This document shows, piece after piece, positions 34,477-41,662 of a DNA stretch of 64,000 nucleotides. The first letter of the stretch is position 1; the number at the start of each line of letters is the position of its first letter. The DNA comes from Candidatus Peregrinibacteria bacterium. Lineage in GTDB: Bacteria > Patescibacteriota > Gracilibacteria > Peribacterales > Peribacteraceae. The position numbers and the translations under genes were made by a program. The DNA is taken from assembly GCA_018648865.1 (NCBI GenBank), contig JABGQH010000013.1, positions 215,123 through 279,122 of the forward strand. The letters are read 5' to 3'. Under the pieces are notes generated by a model, which had not been told where the DNA came from, did not search any database, and was given only the letters and a program-made list of their open reading frames with translations.

Positions 34477-34512
34477 AGTGCCTGCCGTCGTAATGACGGT
34501 GGGCGCTTTTTT
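34477..34512 (+). terminator. Intrinsic terminator of the 266-aa gene
   Basis: A 13-bp stem (A34477-C34489 with 34495-34507, three G:T pairs), loop GTAAT, followed by six T. Confidence 0.92.
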
Positions 34513-34568
34513 AATACAGATAATTACTAACTCAGATGTATATAATACTTCTCTTTTTTCTGCTTTTC

Positions 34569-34577
34569 TGGTACAAT
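34569..34577 (+). promoter_or_regulatory. Extended -10 of the LPSSG-protein gene
   Basis: TGGTACAAT ending 7 nt before the ATG at 34585. Transcription would start on the A of ATG. Confidence 0.6.
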
Positions 34578-34584
34578 AATCTGA

Positions 34585-35151
34585 ATGAAAGATACAAACA
34601 CAAACAAATCTTCTGTATTAAAACAATTATTCGGTGCGGTTGTTGGGGCAACTGTCGCACTTGGGATCTATTACGTGTACGACTTTGGGTCACCGGTAGT
34701 TAGTGCTTGGTTGATCTCTAATAAAGTTACATCAGATGAAACTCCAGTAGTAATAAATGATATAGATGAATTTGATACAAGGTTAATCGAGTCACAGGCA
34801 CGAAAAGTAGCAAGCCATAAAGCTCCAGTAGAGTTAGAAACTACAGAAGATGAAAGTGTATGGGCAAGGGAGTGGAAGACAGAGGAAGATCCAGTTCCAG
34901 AACCAAAACCAATAGTAAAAGCTGTAGGGGAAATTATCCCAGAACCAAAACCTCTTATGCCTATTACTGATCCTGATCCTGAACCTATGCCCATGGATCC
35001 AAAACGAGAACCTATAGAAAGAACAGTAGTAGTTCCAATAGATGCAGATGTGACAGAGCTACCAAGTTCTGGGTTTGAACTTTGGTTATTATTTGGAATC
35101 TCTGGAGCAGCAGGTGGCTTGATTATTGCTAAGAGAAAAAGCATCGCTTAA
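34585..35151 (+). CDS. Pro-rich membrane protein with LPSSG-type C-terminus
   Basis: A 188-residue protein. One helix near the N-terminus (about 12-30) and one at the C-terminus (about 163-180) bracket an acidic region with a Pro-Glu/Asp-Pro stretch (about 104-145, EPKP, PDPEPMPMDP) likely to be extended. The C-terminus has LPSSG, a hydrophobic helix and a basic AKRKS tail, like a sortase sorting signal with a Ser in place of Thr. It may span or decorate the wall. Unrecognised otherwise; leaderless transcription is likely. Confidence 0.65.
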   Translation: MKDTNTNKSSVLKQLFGAVVGATVALGIYYVYDFGSPVVSAWLISNKVTSDETPVVINDIDEFDTRLIESQARKVASHKAPVELETTEDESVWAREWKTEEDPVPEPKPIVKAVGEIIPEPKPLMPITDPDPEPMPMDPKREPIERTVVVPIDADVTELPSSGFELWLLFGISGAAGGLIIAKRKSIA

Positions 35152-35197
35152 GTAGTTTCCCTGTTGCAAGGGAGTGCCACATGGTAACGTACAAAGG

Positions 35198-35956
35198 ATG
35201 TTTCTTTTTGAGCAAACAACATTTGTATATTTAATATTCTTTGCTGTGCTTGGATTAGTTTTTGGCAGCTTTGGAAATGTATTAATTTATAGGATTCCAA
35301 ATAACCAAGGTTTAGGTGGCAGGTCCAAATGCCCAAGCTGTAGCACAACGATTAGATCGTTTGATCTAATACCTGTAATTAGCTATTTATTGCTCGCAGG
35401 AAGGTGTAGAAAGTGCAAAGCGACTATTGCTATCAGATACCCTGCAATTGAGCTTATAAGTGGTGTGCTATTTGTTTTGGCTTATATACAAATGGGGTCT
35501 GTACTAACGGGGTTGCTACTAGCTTTTGCTATTTGGTTATTACTATTGATTGCAGCAATAGATCAATCAACTCAAGGGATTCCAGATATTTTAAATATTC
35601 CGCTAATAGTAATTAGCATTGCATTTGGAATCACTCAGGGGCACTTAAGTCTAATTGCATTTTTAATTGGCACCGGATTCTTTTTTATTCAGTGGGCAGT
35701 TAGCAGAGGCAAATGGATTGGCAGCGGAGACGTATTACTTTCTATCGCGCTTACTGCACTCCTAGGCAAATGGAATTTGGTACTCGTAATGCTTTGCTCT
35801 GCATATATTGTTGGTTCTATCTTCGCGGTATATCTTCTTATAAAAAAGAAATGCAGTGGCCAAGACCATTTAGCATTTGCTCCATTTTTAGTAATTGGAA
35901 CTTTGATTGCTCTGTTTTTGGGTGAGATTATCCTTTCAAAATTACTCCTAATATAA
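35198..35956 (+). CDS. pilD: Prepilin peptidase (type IV leader peptidase)
   Basis: A 252-residue membrane aspartic protease that cleaves and N-methylates type IV prepilins. N-terminal methylase-region features are FGSFGNVLIYRIP and two CxxC pairs (CPSC and CRKC). The catalytic aspartates are in AAIDQSTQGIPD and GSGDVLL. About seven to eight membrane helices are present. The ATG at 35198 is preferred to the upstream GTG at 35174. Its substrates are the pilin-like proteins at 43063-49290. A terminator follows the gene. Confidence 0.93.
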   Translation: MFLFEQTTFVYLIFFAVLGLVFGSFGNVLIYRIPNNQGLGGRSKCPSCSTTIRSFDLIPVISYLLLAGRCRKCKATIAIRYPAIELISGVLFVLAYIQMGSVLTGLLLAFAIWLLLLIAAIDQSTQGIPDILNIPLIVISIAFGITQGHLSLIAFLIGTGFFFIQWAVSRGKWIGSGDVLLSIALTALLGKWNLVLVMLCSAYIVGSIFAVYLLIKKKCSGQDHLAFAPFLVIGTLIALFLGEIILSKLLLI

Positions 35957-35959
35957 CAA

Positions 35960-36074
35960 ATCGGGCTCGCGCCCAGAAGGATGCAAGCCCGCATTTTTAC
36001 CAACGATTCGTCCATTATTCGGCCCTAGATAGGGACCGCCGCTCCCACGAGGGGAAGGAGAACTGTTATTGGTC
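35960..36074 (-). ncRNA. Candidate small RNA divergent from smpB
   Basis: Transcription from the minus-strand promoter at 36081-36109 would give an RNA of about 115 nt ending in the GC-rich hairpin at 35962-35991. Two internal hairpins are possible: GG(T)CCCT/AGGGCC and GGGC-GCGA-GCCC. It matches no RNA family I recognise and has no likely reading frame. Evidence is promoter plus structure only. Confidence 0.3.
35962..35998 (+). terminator. Intrinsic terminator after pilD
   Basis: CGGGCT/AGCCCG stem (35962-35967 with 35986-35991), extended by CGC/GCA-type inner pairs, followed by CA and five T. Confidence 0.75.
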
Positions 36075-36080
36075 GCGCCC

Positions 36081-36109
36081 ATGTTAACTATTATTGTTAT
36101 ATTTGTCAA
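36081..36109 (-). promoter_or_regulatory. Minus-strand consensus promoter with no gene
   Basis: TTGACA (36104-36109), a 17-bp spacer and TAACAT (36081-36086) on the minus strand, pointing into the gene-free stretch before pilD's terminator. Confidence 0.55.
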
Positions 36110-36197
36110 GTTATGTTGACGTGGTTTTTACAGATATTTGTTATTTGGTAGATTCCTTGGCTAAAAGCATAGTTTTGGCCATACTAGTTGGCGATTT

Positions 36198-36641
36198 ATG
36201 GCTAAGGTTGTTGCTCAAAATCGGCGTGCCAGATACGACTACGACATCGTAGATACAGTAGAAGCTGGAATTGTTCTATCGGGGCAAGAGGCAAAATCTT
36301 GCCGCATGGGAAATGTAAATTTATCTGGTGCGTATGTTTTGTTTATAAAAAACAAACCAATTCTTAGGTCCGCAACTATTGCTCTCTATCGATTTTCATC
36401 CAACGCTTCAGACTATAATCCAAGCAGAGACAGGGAGTTGCTTATGTCTAAAAGAGAAGTAGAACGAATGCAATCTGCACTAAATGAAAAAGGTGTATCT
36501 GTAATACCTATAGAAGTAAGAGCAGATAAATATATAAAGGTTCTTATAGGACTCGGAAAAGGTCAAAAACGAATAGATAAAAGGAAAAACATAAAAGAGA
36601 AAGACATAGCCAGAAGAATTAAAAAAGGAGAAGAGTATTAG
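36198..36641 (+). CDS. smpB: SsrA-binding protein
   Basis: A 147-residue tmRNA-binding protein for trans-translation ribosome rescue. Family landmarks are the N-terminal RARYDYDIVDTVEAGIVLSG-like beta strand, GQEAKSCR, VNLSGAYV, the RDRELLM helix and the basic C-terminal tail (GKGQKRIDKRKNIKEKDIARR). Length is slightly under the usual 150-160. The partner tmRNA gene is not seen in the window. A TACTAG-like -10 is about 12 nt before the ATG. Confidence 0.96.
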   Translation: MAKVVAQNRRARYDYDIVDTVEAGIVLSGQEAKSCRMGNVNLSGAYVLFIKNKPILRSATIALYRFSSNASDYNPSRDRELLMSKREVERMQSALNEKGVSVIPIEVRADKYIKVLIGLGKGQKRIDKRKNIKEKDIARRIKKGEEY

Positions 36642-36694
36642 ATAGAGGTAAATAGCATTTTTTATAAAAAATATAGGTTAATAACAAGCCTTGA

Positions 36695-36763
36695 GACTTA
36701 AGCTTTAAGCTATTAGCTAAACATATTTTTATGCTTAAGTCTTATAGCTCACAGCTTAAAGCT
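36695..36763. repeat. AAGCTT-type inverted and direct repeats
   Basis: GACTTAAGC (36695-36703) is inverted as GCTTAAGTC (36733-36741), and AGCTTTAAGCT (36701-36711) is inverted as AGCTTAAAGCT (36753-36763). This low-complexity repeat fills most of the gap before recR. Confidence 0.55.
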
Positions 36764-36800
36764 ATTCAAACAGCTTTACTGCCTGTTACACTATTTATAA

Positions 36801-37397
36801 ATGTCCCTTCTCCCTCAACAAATCACCAAAGCGATAGAAGAATTCAGCAAGCTGCCTGGCATTGGACCAAAGTCAGCAGAACGCCTTACATTCCATCTTT
36901 TACGCAGTTCCAAGGCATCTCCAGAGGGACTCGGTAGGGCACTTTTATCCCTAAAAGAAGAGTTAAAGTATTGCCGCACATGTCAGATGGTTGCTCTAAA
37001 AGAAGAGTGCGATATATGTACAGATAGTTCGAGAGATATGACCAAAATATTAGTGGTAGAAAATCCTTTGGACGTTGTGGCATTCGAGAAAACAAAGTAC
37101 GAAGGCTCGTATCATGTTTTGCATGGAGTGCTTTCCCCTATCGACGGAATGGGTCCAGAACAATTAAGGATGAAAGAGTTAATTGATAGATGTAATCGTG
37201 GAGGAATAAAAGAAGTTATAGTTGCTACAAATCCAGACGTAGAAGGAGAGGCAACTGCGATGTATATTCAAAAACAAATTTCTGAAATTGTTCCAGCAGT
37301 AACCAGACTAGCGCACGGCTTGCCAATGGGTGCAGACATAGAATTCGCAGATCAAATTACATTAAAAATGGCACTCGCAGGTCGCAGAGACGTATAG
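36801..37397 (+). CDS. recR: Recombination mediator RecR
   Basis: A 198-residue DNA repair protein. It has the helix-hairpin-helix LPGIGPKSAERLTFHLL, the four-cysteine zinc finger CRTCQMVALKEECDIC and the Toprim domain (KILVVENPLDVVAFEKT, then ATNPDVEGEATAMYI), and the C-terminal THGLPMGADIEFAD-type Walker-like segment appears as AHGLPMGADIEFAD. It acts with RecO/RecF in loading RecA at gaps. Full length. Confidence 0.97.
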   Translation: MSLLPQQITKAIEEFSKLPGIGPKSAERLTFHLLRSSKASPEGLGRALLSLKEELKYCRTCQMVALKEECDICTDSSRDMTKILVVENPLDVVAFEKTKYEGSYHVLHGVLSPIDGMGPEQLRMKELIDRCNRGGIKEVIVATNPDVEGEATAMYIQKQISEIVPAVTRLAHGLPMGADIEFADQITLKMALAGRRDV

Positions 37398-37469
37398 TAG
37401 TAAATGGCTTATACTAGAGGAATGCTTCATGTTCTTTTACCATTTTGTAGAATACAAATTCATCAATAT

Positions 37470-37483
37470 ATCAATTAATTGAT
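37470..37483. promoter_or_regulatory. Perfect palindrome upstream of the TrpR-like gene
   Basis: ATCAATTAATTGAT, a 14-bp perfect palindrome centred about 45 bp before the regulator's start, embedded in further ATTAATTG half-sites. It is a plausible autoregulatory operator. Confidence 0.45.
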
Positions 37484-37507
37484 TAATTGGTGTATATTTC
37501 TAATTCA

Positions 37508-37516
37508 TGTTACCAT
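37508..37516 (+). promoter_or_regulatory. Extended -10 of the TrpR-like gene
   Basis: TGTTACCAT, ending 6 nt before the ATG at 37523; it matches the TGnTACnAT pattern of other genes here. Confidence 0.45.
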
Positions 37517-37522
37517 TTGTGT

Positions 37523-37825
37523 ATGGGCAAAATAGATTACAGATCATTAAAAAGGCAAAAATATGAACAGATTGGACAGCTTCTTTGGGGAACAATGTCC
37601 TCTGCAAAAAATGTACGAGAGCTTTCTAAATTTATGGAGGGACTACTATCCCCAAGTGAAAAAATTATGGTTTCTAGAAGAATCCAAGTCGCGAAAAAAT
37701 TGATTAAAGGAAAGAGCAAATTCTCCATTCAAGAAGAACTTCAAGTCGGACAAAGTACAGTTGAAAGTGTTAAAAGATGGCTAGAAAAAGCTGGCCCAGA
37801 GACACGTAGGATACTTAGTAAATAG
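37523..37825 (+). CDS. TrpR/YerC-like DNA-binding protein
   Basis: A 100-residue all-helical protein like the Trp repressor superfamily (YerC/YecD type). The central LSPSEKIMVSRRIQVAKKLI helices and the helix-turn-helix SIQEELQVGQSTVESVKRWL (about 70-90) are visible. YerC-type proteins are transcriptional regulators of unknown effector. The first twelve codons of the longer frame are excluded because the -10 lies within them. Convergent with purH, 4 bp apart. Confidence 0.82.
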   Translation: MGKIDYRSLKRQKYEQIGQLLWGTMSSAKNVRELSKFMEGLLSPSEKIMVSRRIQVAKKLIKGKSKFSIQEELQVGQSTVESVKRWLEKAGPETRRILSK

Positions 37826-37829
37826 CTTT

Positions 37830-39344
37830 CTAATGCCTAAAAGCTCTAACTCCTGTTAGAACCATTGGGATTCCTAACTCGTTGGCTTTTGCTATAACTT
37901 CACCGTCTCTAATTGATCCACCTGGTTGGATAATTGCAGCGATTCCATTTGCAGAAGCTTCTTCTACAGAATCTGGGAATGGGAAGAATGCATCACTTGC
38001 CATTACTGCTCCCTTTGCTCTGTCTCCTGCACGTCTAGCTGCGATTATTGTGGAATCTACTCTGCTTGTTTGGCCACATCCGATCCCTACAGTTGCTAGA
38101 TCTTTTGTGAATACAATTGCGTTGCTCTTTGCGTGCTTAACTACCTTCCAAGCAAACAGCAGATCTTGTATTTGTTCACTTGTAGGTTTGCAATCGGTTA
38201 CACATGTTAGGTCGTCCTCTGTAACTTTTTTGTTGTCTTGATCTTGTACCAACATTCCACCTAGAACAGAACGAGATGTGTGAGATGGAGTGCAGACGTC
38301 TGGATCAATTTGGATGGCACGGATTTTTGGTTTCTTTTCTAAAACAGCAAGTGCCTCTGTATCAAACTCAGGTGCGATTATTACTTCTGTGAATATCTTT
38401 TGGTCAATTATCTTTTGTGCGATTTCTGCAGTGCATGGTCGGTTAAGCGCTATTATTACACCAAAAGCAGAGAGTCTGTCTGCATCATAACTCCTCTGGA
38501 AAGCTTCTGTTATAGAATCATTGCTAGCAACCCCAGATGGGTTGGCATGTTTTATGCAGGCTGCAGTAGGGTCTGTAAATTCACGAACCAAATTCCATGC
38601 GCCATCTGCATCTAGAATATTTAGATAACTCATTGCCTTTCCATTTTGTTGTATGGTTTTCCAACATCTTGGTGCTCCATACACATCGTAGAAAGATCCT
38701 TCTTGATGAGGATTTTCTCCGTATCTAAGCTCATGTTTGTTCATTAAGATGTCTCCAAAATAGTGATCACCAGATAGAGTTCTGGCAATTATAGAATCAT
38801 ATGCTGCGGTTCTAGCAAAAACTTTTGTTGCTAGTTCCTGCCTTAATTCATTTAAAGAATCACCACCATCTTTGGTTGCAGTAATTACTCGATCGTAATC
38901 TGCTAGATCACAAACGACGGTTACATCTTTAGAATTTTTTGCTGCTGCGCGTAGCAATGTTGGTCCGCCAATATCAATTTGTTCAATTAATTCAGCTCTT
39001 GTTGCATCCCCTTTTGCAGCAATTTTTTCGAATGGATACAGATTAACCACGACAATGTCTATTGGGGAAATCCCCAATTTAATTGCCTGTTCTTGATCTT
39101 TTTCGTTTTCTCGCCTAAATAATATCCCTCCAGCCACCATTGGATGAAGAGTTTTTACTCTTCCACCAAAACACTCAGGGAAGTCCGTAATATCTGTTAC
39201 GTCTGTAACAGAAATTCCAGATTCTTGCAGTATGGCGCTTGTACCACCAGTTGAGAGGATTTCATACCCAAGATCAATCAGGCTACTAGCAAATTCTATA
39301 ATCCCTGATTTGTCTGATACGGAGATAAGAGCTCGTTTGACCAT
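37830..39344 (-). CDS. purH: Bifunctional AICAR transformylase/IMP cyclohydrolase
   Basis: A 504-residue enzyme for the last two steps of IMP synthesis. The N-terminal MGS-like cyclohydrolase domain (1-190) begins KRALISVSDKSGIIEFA and includes STGGTSAIL and GRVKTLHPMVAGGIL. The transformylase domain has LRYGENPHQ and the catalytic KHANPSGVA. Full length for the family. No other purine genes are next to it; it is a lone gene between trpR-like and the pilus regulator. Confidence 0.97.
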   Translation of the reverse strand: MVKRALISVSDKSGIIEFASSLIDLGYEILSTGGTSAILQESGISVTDVTDITDFPECFGGRVKTLHPMVAGGILFRRENEKDQEQAIKLGISPIDIVVVNLYPFEKIAAKGDATRAELIEQIDIGGPTLLRAAAKNSKDVTVVCDLADYDRVITATKDGGDSLNELRQELATKVFARTAAYDSIIARTLSGDHYFGDILMNKHELRYGENPHQEGSFYDVYGAPRCWKTIQQNGKAMSYLNILDADGAWNLVREFTDPTAACIKHANPSGVASNDSITEAFQRSYDADRLSAFGVIIALNRPCTAEIAQKIIDQKIFTEVIIAPEFDTEALAVLEKKPKIRAIQIDPDVCTPSHTSRSVLGGMLVQDQDNKKVTEDDLTCVTDCKPTSEQIQDLLFAWKVVKHAKSNAIVFTKDLATVGIGCGQTSRVDSTIIAARRAGDRAKGAVMASDAFFPFPDSVEEASANGIAAIIQPGGSIRDGEVIAKANELGIPMVLTGVRAFRH

Positions 39345-39363
39345 TGCTGAAAATGCGAATATT

Positions 39364-39372
39364 TGGTAGAAT
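39364..39372 (+). promoter_or_regulatory. Extended -10 of the pilus operon
   Basis: TGGTAGAAT ending 21 nt before the response-regulator ATG. It would give a leader of about 14 nt. Confidence 0.45.
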
Positions 39373-39393
39373 ACAAGGAATTATTGCGTTCTT

Positions 39394-39792
39394 ATGGGAG
39401 AAAAACAAACAAAATCATCAAAAGCTCGCGCAGGCAAAAAAATTCTAATCATAGAGGACGAACAGCCGCTGTCTCATGCACTTCATTTAAAGTTCACAAA
39501 TGATGGGAATGAAGTTTCTATAGCGAAGAATGGAGAGGAAGGATTACAAATGGCAACAAGTAATAAATTTGATGTGATACTTTTGGATTTGATTATGCCA
39601 AAGATGGATGGGTTTACATTCCTAGAACGCTTGAATGAAAAGAAGGTAAAAACCCCAGTGGTTATACTAAGTAATCTGGGACAAGAGGAAGACAGGAAAA
39701 GGGCAGAAGAAATGGGCGTATCTGGATATTACGTAAAATCAAATACCCCAATTACAGAAATATTAAAAACAGTTAGTTCTCTATTAAAATAA
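39394..39792 (+). CDS. Stand-alone response regulator receiver (CheY/PilH-like)
   Basis: A 132-residue receiver domain with acidic pocket EDE (about 21-23), phospho-acceptor Asp in VILLDLIMPKMDG (about 67) and the conserved Lys near the end (YYVKS). No output domain. Its TAATG stop overlaps the pilB start by one base, so it is translationally coupled to pilB and probably tunes pilus extension. The histidine kinase at 49394, after the pilin genes, is the likely partner. Confidence 0.92.
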   Translation: MGEKQTKSSKARAGKKILIIEDEQPLSHALHLKFTNDGNEVSIAKNGEEGLQMATSNKFDVILLDLIMPKMDGFTFLERLNEKKVKTPVVILSNLGQEEDRKRAEEMGVSGYYVKSNTPITEILKTVSSLLK

Positions 39793-41657
39793 TGCCAATA
39801 AAAAATGAAGACATCGGCAAGGTTCTGGTAGAGCAAAGCTATATCTCTGAAGAAGAGATGGAAGCTGCAATTGCTCAGGCAGAAAAAGAAAAAATAGATC
39901 TAATGGAAGTGCTTATCGAGCAGAGACTAATGACTCTTCAATTATTTGAGAGTGCAATGGCTGAGCACTTTAAATTGAGTTTCTTTGATATTCAATCAAG
40001 CCCACCAGACACAGAAACAGTTGCTAGGATTCCAGAAGAAATTGCAAAAACATATAACATAATTATCACAAAATATGAGGACAAATTAGTAACAGTTGCG
40101 GTGGCTGATCCGGACCAAGAGAATTTGGAAGAGATCATTAGAATGAATTTAAACAGAGAGGATCCAATATTCCCAGAGGAAGAGAAAAAGACCAAGGGTA
40201 AGAGAAAGAAGAAGGAAGAAAAAGAGTCAGAATCAAAAAAGAAGCCAAAGCCAGAGACGAAGAAAACAGGATTTAGTATCTTTGGTAAAAATAAAAAAGT
40301 AGATGAAGACGGAGTGTTCAAAGGGAAAATTGAATTTGTGTATTCATCCCAAAAAGGGATTAATGCAATGCTCCTAAGATATAGAAAACCACTTATTACA
40401 AGATTCCAACAGATCATTGATGAAAGCTCAGAGGTAGCTCCAGAGATCCTAACAGAGATCATAAATGATGCTATTCAACTTCGTGCCTCAGATATTCACT
40501 TTGAGCCACAAGGAGAGGAGCACACACTAGTTAGGTTCCGTGTAGATGGGGTAATGCACGAGGCAGGACGTATACCAAAAATGTATTACGAGGGAGTGGT
40601 AAACAGAGTAAAAATTGAATCAAACATGAGAATTGATGAGCACTTTACTCCTCAAGACGGTGCGATAAGGCACACCACCCCAGAAGGTGCACATATGGAT
40701 ATTCGTGTATCTATTGTTCCAGTCGTAGACGGAGAAAAAGTAGTGATGCGTGTGCTTGCATCGTATGTACGATCGCTAACATTAAAAGACCTTGGGTTCT
40801 CGCCAGAGAACCAAAAGATCTTAGAAGAGGCAGCAGAAAAACCTTTTGGAATGTTGCTTACAACTGGTCCAACAGGATCTGGAAAATCTACGACACTTTA
40901 TTCGTTGATAATTATTAGAAATACACCAGACGTAAATATTTCAACGATTGAAGATCCAGTTGAATATAAAATTGCTGGGATCAATCATATTCAGGCAAAC
41001 CCAGCAGCAGAGCTAACTTTTGCAAAGGGCTTGCGAGCACTCGTAAGGCAGGACCCAGATATAATTTTGGTAGGAGAAATTCGAGACGGAGAGACCGCAG
41101 GTATTGCTGTTAATGCAGCACTTACTGGTCATTTACTTTTCTCCACTCTTCATAGTAACGATGCAGCAACAGCTATTCCTCGTATGCTAGATATGGGGGT
41201 AGAGCCATTCTTATTGGCTTCAACATTAGAAGTAATTATTGGGCAAAGACTTGTTCGACGTATCTGTCCTCAATGCAGATATAGTTATAGCTTAAAATCA
41301 AGTGAGGCCTCTGAATTATTTGCAGGAGCAAAAAACTTCTTTAAAGGAAAGGGCCCATCCACACTCTACAAAGGAAAAGGATGTGAAACATGTGGAGGCA
41401 CTGGATACATGGGGCGAATCGGAATCCATGAGCTACTGGTAGTAACACCAGAGATAGAAGAGTTAATTATTTCTGAGGCAACAAGTACAGAGATAAATAA
41501 CTTAGCTAGAAAACAAGGAATGAAATTAATGTTTGAAGATGGATTTGTAAAAGTCCTTGCAGGCCTAACAACAATAGAAGAGCTAACACGTGTCGCTGCT
41601 CCACCAGAGATTATTTTGGGAGCTTCTAAAAAATCTAAAAACAAATCTAAAAAATAA
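39792..41657 (+). CDS. pilB: Type IV pilus assembly ATPase PilB (GspE family)
   Basis: A 621-residue extension ATPase. An N-terminal MshEN-type domain (1-115) is followed by an unusual Lys/Glu-rich insertion (about 125-180). The AAA core has Walker A GPTGSGKSTTLYSL (about 357-370), the Asp box, Walker B LVGEIRDGETA and the His box (STLHSNDAATAI). A zinc-binding four-cysteine region (CPQC and CETC) is at about 495-540. It powers assembly of pilins from the membrane. It lies between the receiver gene and pilC, 5 bp from pilC. Confidence 0.95.
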   Translation: MPIKNEDIGKVLVEQSYISEEEMEAAIAQAEKEKIDLMEVLIEQRLMTLQLFESAMAEHFKLSFFDIQSSPPDTETVARIPEEIAKTYNIIITKYEDKLVTVAVADPDQENLEEIIRMNLNREDPIFPEEEKKTKGKRKKKEEKESESKKKPKPETKKTGFSIFGKNKKVDEDGVFKGKIEFVYSSQKGINAMLLRYRKPLITRFQQIIDESSEVAPEILTEIINDAIQLRASDIHFEPQGEEHTLVRFRVDGVMHEAGRIPKMYYEGVVNRVKIESNMRIDEHFTPQDGAIRHTTPEGAHMDIRVSIVPVVDGEKVVMRVLASYVRSLTLKDLGFSPENQKILEEAAEKPFGMLLTTGPTGSGKSTTLYSLIIIRNTPDVNISTIEDPVEYKIAGINHIQANPAAELTFAKGLRALVRQDPDIILVGEIRDGETAGIAVNAALTGHLLFSTLHSNDAATAIPRMLDMGVEPFLLASTLEVIIGQRLVRRICPQCRYSYSLKSSEASELFAGAKNFFKGKGPSTLYKGKGCETCGGTGYMGRIGIHELLVVTPEIEELIISEATSTEINNLARKQGMKLMFEDGFVKVLAGLTTIEELTRVAAPPEIILGASKKSKNKSKK

Positions 41658-41662
41658 TTAGT

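Noticed and set aside
35689..36015. Open frame of 108 codons antisense to pilD
   Set aside because: It is a shadow of pilD; its start lies in the candidate small RNA and the product is not protein-like.
35957..36197. Possible tmRNA gene beside smpB
   Set aside because: Neither the tRNA-like ends nor a tag reading frame is visible on either strand.
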